From contig OY720642.1 in NCBI GenBank assembly GCA_963169105.1, forward strand, positions 82,759,055 through 82,823,054: 64,000 nucleotides of DNA, written 5' to 3'. Under the pieces are notes generated by a model. The model was given only the letters and a program-made list of their open reading frames with translations. It was not told where the DNA came from and did not search any database. Made by a program: the position numbers and the translations under genes. The number at the start of each line of letters is the position of its first letter. The stretch's first letter is position 1. Source of the stretch: Ceriagrion tenellum. Lineage: Eukaryota > Arthropoda > Insecta > Odonata > Coenagrionidae. Positions 11,056 through 20,939 of the stretch are shown here, piece after piece.

Positions 11056-12087
11056 TAACTAGGGAAATATATAGGTGAGTCAATAGAAATAGTACCCCGT
11101 GCATTCTACGAAAATTACAACTTCGAAGACCTCTAACTCAAAAATAAGAATTTTTACGACTTGATGCCCGTTGAGACTTTCGATCTACTCCTCAAGAACT
11201 ATCATATCCTATCAAAGTTTCAGCGTAATCCCAATTTCATCGAGGGCATTTTTCCATAAGGTTTCTGCGGGGTCTTATATCCACAGGCATCGTTCCTGTG
11301 ACACCCACAGCATGACTGAAGCCATGATTCCTCACTCCCGCCAGAAGATAGGAATGGAGGCATGAGAGGGGGAAGGAGGAAGCGATGAAGGGGTAGTGAG
11401 GAGGTTCGGCGGGATTGGGGCGAACGCCTTGACCCTGGCTGGCTTTTCACGGCCCCCCCTAGTCCCTACCTTTCCCCCCCTCCCGAACACCCCTTTCAGC
11501 TCTCCCATTGTCTCCCTCACGTCTCGACTGTCGCTAATCCGGCAAAAGGGGAGCACGCTTCCATCAAGGAGATGGAACACTTTTTTTTTAATTTTAAATC
11601 CTTTTTTATTATTTTCCAAAGTCTCCATTGAGAAGGTACCTACCTTTAGCCTTCCTCTTTCCCTCTCTCCTCTTCCTCCTGTGACGTCTCCTCCCGATTT
11701 TCAATTCCCTTCTCTCCTTCGCCGCCCGTCAAAAGAGCAACCCGTTCCCTCAAGTGGCTTTAACACATTTGGAAGCTGTCTTTTATGTAAGCAACGTTTG
11801 AAGCAATGCCTTGATGGGTAATCGCCAAATTCTGAGCGTCGTTTCGTGTGCCCATAACTACCATATTTTCCAATATGTGAAAACATTCATGTGAGACGTG
11901 GTACTACACGAGGATTGGAAGCAAGGATCATTGGAAACGTAGACCGTAGAACAAACTAGAAGCCTTCGAAACCTAGTAGTATTGTTTAAATTTTTGAACC
12001 TCGCTCACAGTGATCAAAATATCACGATATATTTTGCAATACTATCGGAAACTCAAAATGCTATTTTCTGACAAAATAGCCGTCAGG
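11056..12087. other. CT-rich tract and LINE E scrap, no gene
   Basis: A pyrimidine-rich tract at 11340-11760 yields overlapping frames on both strands that are compositional, not homologous to anything I know. ACAAACTAGAAGCCTTCGAAAC at about 11951-11972 matches the start of the LINE E copy at 24608. At 11998-12076, a segment ending GCTATTTTCTGACAAAATAG is a direct repeat of 13350-13445. Confidence 0.45.
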
Positions 12088-12425
12088 ATGAAGGAGGATG
12101 CTGAAGATAAAATGGACAGACAAAATAAGAAATGATGAAGTTTTCAGGAGAAGTGAAGAGGAAAGGACTATATGGAACACCATACAGAAAAGAAGAACCA
12201 GATGGTTTGGGCACACCCTGAGGTACAGTGGGTTTGTGAAGGACATAATTTAAGGCAAAGTAGAGGGAAAAGTCCCCAGAGATAGACCCAAGAATAAGTT
12301 CATGGACCAAATAAAGAGGAAAGTACATAGGAAGTGATACCAGGAGATAAGAGAACTAGTATTGGATAGGGAAGGGTGGAGGGCTGCAGTCAACCAATCT
12401 TAGGATTGAACAACCAATGAATGAA
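12088..12425 (+). mobile_element. LINE family E (RTE-like) 3' end, copy 1
   Basis: Translation with frameshifts yields the C-terminal region of RTE/BovB-like elements: RNRWIGHTLR-like, then GKVPRDRPR-NKFMDQ, RKVHRK-YQEIRELVLDRE and GWRAAVNQS before the stop. A short AATG-rich tail follows. Several stops and frame changes are present. The family recurs at 12477, 17990 (minus), 24608 and 32245 (minus). Confidence 0.8.
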
Positions 12426-12476
12426 CGATGTTTGAATGATATTTTGAAAAAATGAATGATTAACGATGAAATGAAT

Positions 12477-12569
12477 GATGTTTTCAGGAGAGGTGGAGAG
12501 GAAAGGACCATATTAAACACGATACGGAAAAGAAGAACCAGATGGATTGGACACACCCTGAGACAATGG
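12477..12569 (+). mobile_element. LINE family E copy 2, left part
   Basis: This matches copy 1 from the GTTTTCAGGAGAGGTGGAGAG segment through TGGACACACCCTGAG. It then stops abruptly at a palindromic insertion and resumes at 12812. ACAATGG at 12563-12569 is the left target duplication. Confidence 0.8.
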
Positions 12570-12811
12570 ATTTAAACGGTGGTTTCAGATCTCACTCGGT
12601 GGAATTCCTTGATATCAGGGATAGAAGGATTAACTTTGCAATTCCACATTGTAAAAGATTTATTTACGACCGGTTTCGCCGCAGTGCAGCATCATCAGGT
12701 GATGATGCTGAATCAAAGTTAATCAGGTGATGATGCTGCACTTCGGCGAAACCGGTCATAAATAAATCTTTTACAATGTGGAATTGCAAAGTTAATCCTT
12801 CTATTCCTGAT
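12570..12811 (+). mobile_element. Palindromic Penelope-type insertion in LINE E
   Basis: A 242-bp insertion flanked by ACAATGG direct repeats (12563-12569 and 12812-12818). A non-palindromic 5' part of ~45 bp is followed by two long arms. The arms contain TTTACAATGTGGAATTGCAA and AATAAATC next to GACCGGTTTCGCCGC and its complement. The minus strand at 12673-12698 shows CTGATGA-T-GCTGC-ACT-GCGGC-GAAAC, a hairpin between two hammerhead-like boxes. The plus arm has GTGATGA in place of CTGATGA. No coding capacity. Confidence 0.8.
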
Positions 12812-13012
12812 ACAATGGGCTTGTCAAGAACATAACTGAAGGTAAAATAGAAGGAAAAGTCTCCAGAGGAAGATCCAGGAATAAGTCCATGGACCAAATT
12901 ATGAAGAAAGTACACAGGAAGAGGTACCAGGAAATAACGGAGGTAGAATTAGATTCGGAAGGGTGGAGGACTGCAGTGAACTAATCTTAGGATTGAACGA
13001 CCAATGACCATA
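12812..13012 (+). mobile_element. LINE family E copy 2, right part
   Basis: Continuation of the interrupted LINE E copy from ACAATGGGCTTG through AAAGTCTCCAGAGG, ATGGACCAAATTATG and AGGGTGGAGGACTGCAG to the ATTGAACGACCAATGA 3' end. Joined to 12477-12569, it gives the same order as the uninterrupted copy at 24608-25005. Confidence 0.8.
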
Positions 13013-13084
13013 TTTAACAAGAGAAATGATTGAAGTATTCCGTAGGATGCCAGAACTAGCCACAGATTTACCTTTACGGAGTCA

Positions 13085-13205
13085 GCCGTGAAAGCATATG
13101 AGTGCGAAATTTCACGAAGGAAAAAAAATCATTCGCCTTGCCCGGGACTCGAGCCCGTATCCCTTCAAACCAGACCGAGTGCTTTAGCCAGTTACGACAG
13201 CTGCA
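13085..13205 (-). repeat. tRNA-derived SINE copy
   Basis: Minus strand: degenerate A box region TAACTGGCTAAAGC, B box GGGCTCGAGTCCCGG, then body GGCGAATGATTTTTTTTCC and GAAATTTCGCAC. The order and body match the copies at 335-447 and 24465-24575. Confidence 0.65.
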
Positions 13206-13349
13206 AATGTACGCAGCAGAGAAGTGCAAAGTGTTTAAACTGCCGTGCTTTAAGTTAACGCTAAAAACAAAAAAATAATAACAGTTAAAAATAGAGTGTT
13301 TTCATAGGTAACAATAAACCGTCTTCCAGAAATAAACGTTAGTTCACAT

Positions 13350-13445
13350 TTTTGCATCTCGCTCGCAGTGATTACATGACCTGGATATCACTGTATATTT
13401 TGAAAAACTATCGGAAACTCAGAACGCTATTTTCTGACAAAATAG
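13350..13445 (+). repeat. Short dispersed repeat, also at 11998-12076
   Basis: The shared segment runs from a CTCGCTC-CAGTGAT start through ACTATCGGAAACTCA to GCTATTTTCTGACAAAATAG. I see no coding or structural signature. The 93-codon frame over this copy is not supported by its partner. Confidence 0.6.
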
Positions 13446-13984
13446 ATTCCAGTCTATTTTCTCTGCAAGATCACATTGCGGTCGATTACTACCGACATCA
13501 ACCCCTAATGCCCAAGTATTACGTCCTTGCACGACGAACTATGTACCGCTTGCATGCGAATTCTAGTGCCACTAACACAGAATTAACTTCCATATACAAA
13601 GGTAGCTTGGCACTTCCAATCTTACGGGAGTAAATGTAATCGCCGTATAGATTCTGTTACGTCATAGGAGCGGAACAGTCCGGGCTAGCGCGTCATACCC
13701 TCTATGTTGTTCAAGAGTTCACGTTCCGATGTAAGACACGGAGCGACAATGGGATCTCCGCTGTACGTACATATCAGCAGACCTCTCTGGCTTATGGATC
13801 TTAAACGATAAAACTCTTGTTTATGTGTGCATTTATGTTCTTGCAAAATAAATTAATACAGATAGTTTCTCTGACATTTATGGAATACTTATCGTTTTAC
13901 GCACGTTTGCGAACTTTAACCACCTGATAAGGATATGCGGGTTGTATTAATGCAACCATGAATATACATAATGGATTCAAATGT
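13446..13984. other. No gene seen
   Basis: AT-rich sequence with no recognised element or conserved frame. Confidence 0.35.
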
Positions 13985-14475
13985 TTGGAATCGTTGCCTA
14001 GGCAACGTGTTGTCTACATTTCCACTTTTAGTTTACCCAGTCCTTGGCGCTACTCAGAAAAAAGTCTTCTCTGTCGACTCGTAAACGGCCGTTGTTAATT
14101 GTTGTTAACGTGAGACTGTGGTGGATATTTACTAACGATCGAGAACATATAAACTACTTGATGCTGTGAATAATGGCTGGCTATTTTTGAGACCTAACAG
14201 TTACTTTGTAAATGCTAGAGAGGAAATATCTACTACAGGAAGTGTGTAAGAGGCATATGACACTTCCATCGTGAGCAGACGCCGACGGTTGCCAGACTCT
14301 GATTCTAATTTGAATGCATTAGGCCCGTTCGGCTTAATTAAATAATGTAGAATGCCTTATTTAAACAGAACTTGCTTCATACTACGCTGCAAAACAGGGT
14401 ATGCGTCTACGAGGACCCAAAATAGGAGACTTGGTTTTAAAAACAAAGCTGATAATTTCAACCGGTAAGACGTGT
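13985..14475 (+). repeat. Repeated exon-like unit with THAP-like N-terminus, copy 1
   Basis: This ~490-bp unit recurs inverted at 28905-29390. From an ATG near 14351 it reads MPYLNRTCF, then CKTGYASTRTQNRRLGFKNK, and ends at a GGTAAG donor-like site at 14464. Copy 2 has TCFVPGYKTGYAS at the same place, so the ancestral form was probably CFVPGCKTGY. That resembles the start of THAP zinc fingers (C-x4-C), but only the first Cys pair would be included. A perfect 16-bp palindrome, CGTTGCCTAGGCAACG (13992-14007), resembling an RFX X-box, lies ~350 bp upstream. The THAP reading is tentative. Confidence 0.45.
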
Positions 14476-15557
14476 GTATTTACAATATGTTGACTGTATT
14501 TACATTTTAACTGCCGTCTTTCATCACTAGGCGGCGCCAAAATCGACAAAGTTGTCTGTTTACGGAATTCTAGACAACAGTTTTCGGTGACGAGTCAACA
14601 ATCCATAATGTATATTCATGAATGCAACAATTGTCGTATCTTCAATGACTATATTTGGGTACATTAAAAATTCGCAAAATTCTGATGTATAAAGAAGCGA
14701 TTTCGCTGTTCGTAATGTTCATCGCACTTTTTTCTTAGGATAATTTCCTCCTGCCCTCGAATACCGCTTCCAATTTTCCCTAAATTAAGCCGCTGTCACA
14801 TGTACTATTCTAAAAATCCCTTGAATAAAAAAATGACTCTTTCCTCCTCACAATAAACCATTGCCATTTACAGCTTTGCAACCACTCCTTTGATAAAATT
14901 AGATCATCACCGGTCATTTTCCTATTTAATGACCACCGCCGTACCCTTCTACGTAAGACGATTTTCATGAAAATGCTGTGCGGAAATCATATATTTTCAA
15001 TGGTACTAAATCTCACCGCTCGACAAGATCTTCCATGTTATGAAAATTAACGTTAACTTCAGAGAGAAGTACATAGAAGTATATTTCATCAATTTGAAAT
15101 ATTCACTTGAACAATGATCATCAAATGATACGTCAAATTTTCAGGATTAACTTGATGGACCAACATTACGATAGATTGGAAATACTTTCACTTTGTGATA
15201 TTCCACAATAATTTTTCCTTCTTCCGACCCAGGGTTTCGACTACTACACCGTCATTATCAAGGTAACAATGGTTCACCACGAGGCCCTAGTGTATAGAGT
15301 AAATGGTAGGGGGAGGTGAGGCAGAGGATAGGGAATGAGTCAACGGGCGGAGGGTGCATGACTGGTTCGAAATAATGGGAAGGGGGGATTGAGCGTAGTT
15401 AAAGAATTGCGTCACGTGGGGGGGACATCTTTACGACCAAGGTCCCGAGTGCTCGCGGCGTATTCGTGGCGTGGCCTAATTATGACGATATGTAATTCAA
15501 CATAAGCACAAACATTTTGAGACATGTATAAAAGTCATTTTTAATGTCAATAACTAA
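14476..15557. other. No gene; degenerate hairpin motif
   Basis: Mostly AT-rich unassigned sequence. On the minus strand at about 15233-15275 a degenerate TTGATAA-T-GAC...GTC-GAAAC motif followed by CCTGGGTCGG matches the palindromic-element motif class. Confidence 0.4.
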
Positions 15558-15778
15558 TAAAGGTAACCAAACTAATACGAGCACTTCGGGGAGGCGGAGG
15601 CCCAATTGAGGTCCTTTTGACCTCAATCCGCCTCATTGTTGTCGGTCTCGAAGGGGCTGCGGTTCCGCTAACCTTCCCTACCCATCCTTTCCTTCCACCT
15701 CTTCCTAGCCCCGGTTATAAGCGAAAGCTTGAGACCAGGGCGGAAGTTGCAATCATGCGGCGGGAGCCGAATCACTTG
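15558..15778 (-). mobile_element. Retroposon R, short copy
   Basis: The minus strand matches the first half of R (29995-30467): CGCCGCA-GATT, AACTTCC, AAGAGGTGGAAGGAAAGGATGG, GGTTAGC, CTTCGAGACCGACA, TTGAGGTCAAAAGGACCTCAA, GCCTCCGCCTCCCCGAAGTGCTCG. TAACTAA at 15551-15557 and 15779-15785 flanks it as a 7-bp target duplication. It lacks the downstream half of R. Confidence 0.65.
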
Positions 15779-15785
15779 TAACTAA

Positions 15786-16787
15786 GCTATGGTTTCTACT
15801 TCTTTCGGAAATTTGTCAATTCCGACTTCGGAATAGGCTCCCATTTTTCACATTATTTAAACCAATCCCTTTATTTAATCACCCGCTACAAGGTCTACTC
15901 TCTGCCCTACTCTCTAATCCTAGCTTTCCCACAACCCCCTAATATCTTCGCTCATATTCTATATCGTCGATGACGCTTTTGTCCCGCAAGAAAGAAACCG
16001 TCGCGAGGCTCCACTTCCGAACACATCCTCAGTCCCCACTTGGTCGTTCCTTCTCGGCCATCGAGCCCACGTCCGGACGGTGATTGGCAGGAAGTGAGTG
16101 GTGGGAGAAGGGGGAACGAGCAAGCAGGGTATGACACCCTAACCACCCCCCACCCCGATTACTTGGCCAGCTTCGCTCCCTACAAACCCCTCGCAAATTC
16201 TTCTCCTCTATTAATCCCCACCCTGTGACCCTGTCTCATTCCCTCATACCCTGCCCTCTTTCTCATGGGCCCTTCCCCTCGTACCCTGCGTCGCTCCATT
16301 TGAGCTTTGCGACCCTATTCTCGCTGTCATTCCACCACACCCATCCGCGCGCGATCAACGAGCTTCTCGTTATCTGAGGCGTCTCCATCCCATTCTTCGG
16401 TTACATCGCCATTCCGTCTTTCACGGACATCCTTCTCCTCGTGAGGGGCATTCCGACGGTCGTGAGATTTTATCGACCGAAGTGATGTTGCCGTGGCTTC
16501 GGGATTACGATATACGCACTAGGTCCGAGGAAATGTGAGAATTATGGTTTTCCATGAGAATTTTTTCGAGCGACCAGGCAAATTAATTTTGGTAATATTT
16601 TAAAGAAAAGAGTGAGAATGACTACCTAGGGCCAGGGATCTTGAATAAATGGTAGTCAGTGTTCAATCATAAATGTGTTTGGCAACGATATTTTGACGCA
16701 GTTGGCTAAATTTTATCGATGTTTTTCACCGTTTAAGTGCCATATATTTCCATAAGACCTTTTAAAATTGCCGAGGACGTGTTTTAA
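15786..16787. other. CT-rich tract, no gene
   Basis: At 15880-16460 the plus strand is pyrimidine-rich, giving overlapping proline/serine-rich frames on both strands. None carries a recognised motif. Confidence 0.4.
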
Positions 16788-17314
16788 GATAGTCCGAGCG
16801 AGATAGTTCCCTAGTCATAATAGAGACCATATTCGAATTATACGTTTTAATTTCGCCAGCTGTAGGACATATCAATATAATATTGCATTATTAATGGTGC
16901 AATAATATAGTTTTATTAGACTGAGATTGTAAGCAATTAAATGAAAATATCTAAGTAAGTGTTTAACTTGACTCATTTATTTTACGCGGTGCGTTTGAAA
17001 ATTCTTCAAAACGGAAGTTTTTTTTGTGATACCCAAGAATATATTGCGGTGACAATATATTTAATTATTTTTTAAATAGTGGAGAAAACATACAAACTAC
17101 ACGCTGTTAGTTTTTTTACTACACCCATGTGTTAGAAATTCCTCATTTTGTACATGATGTCTCTATGGAGTGCATACACTCCAGATAGACCACTCCAGTT
17201 TATTTCCCATTTAAAAGGTCAGGTATTTATTGTCAAATATCTCGGAAAGTAATGTGTTAAGGGGTAGATTTTTTGGTGTTCTTAGAAGGGTAAAATGCTT
17301 TTTTTTTAAATGAG
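16788..17314 (+). mobile_element. TTAA MITE, copy 2, right end missing
   Basis: Starts GATAGTCCGAGCGAGATAG after TTTTAA and follows copy 1 through TTGCATTATTAATGGTGC and GAGAAAACATACAAACTACA. It stops at AAATGAG, where copy 1 continues ACCAAATTCATTG. At that point the sequence switches directly to the duplicated flank (17316), so the end was lost at a recombination junction. Confidence 0.75.
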
Positions 17315-17315
17315 C

Positions 17316-17424
17316 CATTTAAACGACCTTTAGCCAATTAAGTCCTCCTTCCCTAAGTATGTTTGTGGAACTTATGGGACAAGATGGAATAGTCTGCCGG
17401 GTGTATTACACAACTAACAGTTAA
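17316..17424 (+). repeat. Duplicated flank, partner of 441-551
   Basis: Near-identical to 441-551, from GCCATTTAAAC to AACAGTTAA. The junction with the truncated MITE at 17314 is the left edge of the duplicated block. Confidence 0.75.
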
Positions 17425-17976
17425 CGTAGTCCGAGCGAGATAGTTCCCTAGTCATAATAGAAATCATGTTCGAACCATACGTTTTAATTTCACTAGCTAT
17501 AGGACACATAAATTAAATATTGCATTATTAATGGTGCAACAATACATTTTTGTATGACAATAATTGTAAGTAATCAAATGAAAATATATAAATAAGTGTT
17601 TAACTTGACTCATTTTTTTTTCGCGTGGTTCGTTTGAAAATCCTTCAAAACAGAATTTTTTGTGATACCCAAGAACCTATTGCGGTGACAATATTTTTTT
17701 TTTTAAATAGTCGAGAAAACATACAAACTACACATTGATAGTTATTTTACGACATCTACGTGTTAGAAATACCCCATTTTGTAAATAATGTCTCTCTGAA
17801 GTGCATACACGTACCATTTCCCATGTAAAAGAGTTGATATTTTTTTGAAAGTATCTCCGAAAGTAATGTGGTAAGGAGTAGGATTTTTCGTGTCATTGGA
17901 TAGGTGAGATATTTTTCTTTTAAGTGAGACCAAATTCATTGATTTCTAAGCAAAATTATTTTTCGATCGAACTACC
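17425..17976 (+). mobile_element. TTAA MITE, copy 3
   Basis: Starts CGTAGTCCGAGCGAGATAG after TTAA (17421-17424) and ends ATCGAACTACC before TTAC. Together with 17316-17424 it is a ~660-bp near-identical duplicate of 441-1111. Confidence 0.8.
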
Positions 17977-17989
17977 TTACATGAGATCA

Positions 17990-18177
17990 TCGTTGGTCTT
18001 CCAATCCTAAGATTGGTTGACTGCAGCCCTTCACCATTCCCTATGTAATGCTAGTTCTCTTACTTCCCAGTGGCTATGCCAATATACTTTCCTCTTTATT
18101 TGATCCGAGATCCATTCTGGGTCTTCCTAAGGGGACTTTTCCCTCTATTTCGCCCTCACTTATGTCCTTTTTTAATA
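17990..18177 (-). mobile_element. LINE family E copy, 3' part
   Basis: The minus strand matches the E family 3' end: TTGGTCGTTC-like terminus, CAACCAATCTTAGGATTG, GGGAAGGGTG, CTAGCATTAC and AAAAGTCCCCTTAGGAAG. It is interrupted at about 18178 and resumes at 18465. Confidence 0.7.
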
Positions 18178-18464
18178 AAATGGTTATGGTTAGTTTTCCC
18201 TTAGAAAATTTTAACATCACACGACCATGGTTTCGACCGTGAACGTCATCTTCAGTTCTTGGCCTTCATCTCCCAGGTCATCTTTGAGTCTTGATCTGAT
18301 AATGACGTTAGGACCTGAAGATGACGTCGAGCGTCTAAACCATGGTCGTTGGACACTAAAACTTATCGTGGAAAAACAAAGTGTAATCCTTTTGTTTAAA
18401 ACGATTATTAAGTTGCATTAAGTCTCGCTGGAAACCGCAAACACAATTATTTCCTTAAAAAATT
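18178..18464. mobile_element. Palindromic insertion in LINE E
   Basis: This segment separates two halves of a LINE E copy. It contains inverted arms ACGACCATGGTTTCGACCG (18221-18239) and CTAAACCATGGTCG. The minus strand at 18230-18255 reads CTGAAGA-T-GAC...GTC-GAAAC; the plus arm at 18315-18340 reads CTGAAGA-T-GACG...CGTC-TAAAC. A target duplication is not clear here. Confidence 0.65.
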
Positions 18465-18545
18465 TAGTGTGTCTCAGGGTGTGTCTTATCCATTTGGTTC
18501 TTCTTTTTTCTATGTTGTTCCATGTGGTCTCTCACATTCATTGCA
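18465..18545 (-). mobile_element. LINE family E copy, upstream part
   Basis: The plus strand TGTGTCTCAGGGTGTGTC followed by GGTTCTTCTTTT and CATGTGGTC matches 32429-32495, the equivalent place in the other inverted E copy. Confidence 0.65.
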
Positions 18546-19150
18546 ATGTGCCGGCAATGTGCTCCAGCGAAAACCGGAAGTCTCTTATTTTGACCCAAAC
18601 ACTCATGTTTTACAATCGATGACCTAAGCTGAAAAAAATATATTAGGTGTCTAATTATGTAGTGCATGTCATACAAGAATTTGAAAAATATGATTCGGGC
18701 GGTAACTGAGATGAAAAAAGAAATTATTTGAAGACATTACATCGCAGTTACATTAAGGAAATGTATTTCAGCGCTAAAATTCATAATTTTTAAAATAATG
18801 CATCTTCGTTAAATGAAAAATGAACTAATAATATTTTTACACCATTCGATAGTAAAAGTCTTGCGTTATAAAATACGTTAAGATGAAGGCAGGTAATTGG
18901 GTACGCCTTGATAAAAGTTCCTCCTTAACACTTTCAGTTCTATGAACGTAATGATACGTGTTCCTATACTTTCTGAGAAGGAATATGGACGTACTAGGAC
19001 GTCCATTGAAAATCATTTTTTTCATCATTGAACGGCAGCTGGACATAGTGGTATGGCTGCAGTATTTCTGGTACACATACGCATGACCACAAAGTGCCAA
19101 TATAAATTTTAATAGTAAATTTAAGTTCATTTACCTAGATTTTAGAGAGT
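18546..19150. other. No gene seen
   Basis: AT-rich sequence. A 97-codon minus-strand frame at 18837-19130 has no recognisable motif. Confidence 0.35.
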
Positions 19151-19202
19151 CTTCTTTCACATTCTTGGTAAGAGTGTAAAATCGGACCACCTGAGAAGTC
19201 TG

Positions 19203-19517
19203 CCGCGGCTGAACACATCATCATCAACGACCATGCCATCCAGTGGGACAGTGTAAAGATTCTTTGACGCTCCAACAAATTCTGGGGAAGACTCACGAAA
19301 GAAACTGTTGAAATTAGACTGGAGAAGAATTTCAACAGAGACGCGGGTTATCATTTAAGTATCGCTAGGAAACCGGCGCTCAGGAGGATCCGAGAGGTCA
19401 GAAGAAGGCGGGAATAGCCCAGGAGCCTCCTGATCCGCCTGCCGGCCCTATATATTACGGTATCAAGGACGACATTCCGCCCCGAAGACGATGGACGACT
19501 CGGCCACCGAAACGTTG
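19203..19517 (+). pseudogene. Penelope-like element C-terminal tail and 3' motif
   Basis: The plus frame from 19207 reads AEHIIINDHAIQWDSVKIL, a stop (TGA), then NKFWGRLTKETVEIRLE, KNFNRDAGYHLSIA and RKPALRRIREV. The 'W-R-KE-EI-NFNRD-GY-LS-PAL' pattern is the tail common after the endonuclease in arthropod Penelope-like retroelements; I recall this pattern and have not searched it. About 90 bp downstream, CCGAAGA-C-GATGG...CCACC-GAAACGTTGG (19482-19517) matches the hairpin motif of the palindromic elements. One in-frame stop makes it dead. Confidence 0.6.
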
Positions 19518-19599
19518 GCACTTGTGGAGTCTATCATCCGGTGGACTTCCCTAATACAACTACTAAACATATCACGCCGGGAAAGCCTCACATATCGAA

Positions 19600-20108
19600 T
19601 TAGGATTGTGCGATGAGTCGATTCATCGAATTCATCGACGATGATTTTAGTCATCGAATTCATCGACGATGATTTTAGTCATCGCGTTGCGATGGACCGC
19701 GTCGATGACAATGAATGTTAGCGATCATTGACGTCGATGAATTCACCGACGTCGATGAGTCGACGAATTAACTGACGTCGATGAGTTGATAAATAAACTG
19801 ACGTCAATGAGTCGATGAATTCACCGATGTAGATGAGTCAATGAATCCATCCCTATTGGATGATAATTATTTGTGTTGCGTCACCCGCCCGTGCCTATCC
19901 CTTCCTTTCCGTCGGCGATGACTGATTTCATCGACTTATCGAGGTCAGTGAGTTCATCGACTCATCAACGGCGAAGAATTTATCGACTCATCGACGTCGA
20001 TGAATTCATCGACTCATCGTCGTCGATGACATTCATCGAAACCGAGTCATCTCGATGATTTTTTTCTATCGACCCTCGATGGGCAAATTCGTTCATCGCA
20101 CAAGCCTA
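19600..20108. repeat. Cryptic GTCGATGA repeat block
   Basis: ATCGAC, GTCGATGA and GAATTCATCG words are permuted through about 500 bp in both orientations, with a non-repetitive gap at 19860-19920. The edges carry GCGATGAGTCG and TTCATCGCACAAGCC, and CATCCCTATTGG lies inside at 19849. The composition is unlike either flank. Short frames here are artefacts. Confidence 0.8.
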
Positions 20109-20510
20109 TATCGAATAGCCCTTTTTGAAACTTTTGAAGGCCACAGCGGCCATCACTGTCAAGGCTCGGCAATTCCGAGACGTTACCGGAAAACCCACGG
20201 AAACGGAGAGGTCACTGTACGGAAATTTAGAAAACTGAAAGGTGAAGAAAAATCATGACTATTCCCAAGGGCTTTCCAATGAGAAATTTCTCCCCTATCT
20301 TAACTCCATTTGCTTGCCTTTCCTTCCCCAACTCTTGAATCGAATCGACACTGGGAGACGTGCCTTATCTCTCCGCCATCCGCCACCCTCCTCGGCCCTC
20401 GCACTCCCCCAGGGGTTCTCAACGGTCCCACTCTCCAGAGAAGTCCCGAGTTTATACGTCAGTGCCCATTTCATTTTCGACTTCCCTCGAAATTTGCAGG
20501 TTTTTCAAAT

Positions 20511-20674
20511 CTTAACCCCGCTGGGAGGGTTGTATGCACTGGTCCCAAGATGGGGAATATTGTCGCTCAGTTCGTGATCGGAGAGAAAATTTGAGTAGTC
20601 TTCTCGGGTCTTACATTTACATCTCTTCATTACCCTGCAAGTCACCACAAGGGTGTTTGACGGGGGGTGACTTA
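20511..20674 (+). repeat. Duplicated segment, partner of 21327-21490
   Basis: From AATCTTAACCCCGCTGGGAG through CCCAAGATGGGGAATATTG to GGGGGGTGACTT the two copies are near-identical. The right part (from about 20608) is an inverted LINE 3' tail (TACATTTACATC...CCCTGCAAG). Confidence 0.85.
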
Positions 20675-20870
20675 TCAACTACATGAATTACAGGGAAGAA
20701 ATCTACATGTCCCTACATTCACCCACAAGCACCACACTATCGGCATACTACAAATGCTACAGAAAATACTAAAGTAACCTATAACTATGTAAACGTGATA
20801 CAAATGTCATGCAGGGAGCATGCGAAATATGGTGTTAGCACTACTCGGTAAATTTCTACTTCATTTATCT
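20608..20870 (-). mobile_element. LINE family B 3' UTR fragment
   Basis: The minus strand holds the 3' UTR and GTAGATG-like tail of family B: CCCTGCAAGTCACCAC, CTACAGAAAATACTA and a GCGAAATATGGTGTTAGCAC segment also seen at 5999 and 61400. No coding part remains. Confidence 0.6.
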
Positions 20871-20939
20871 CGCCTTCAACCGGTTGCGAGGCTTCGTTAT
20901 TTACAACGCATCGAGGTCCGTCACGTATCTCGTAATCAG

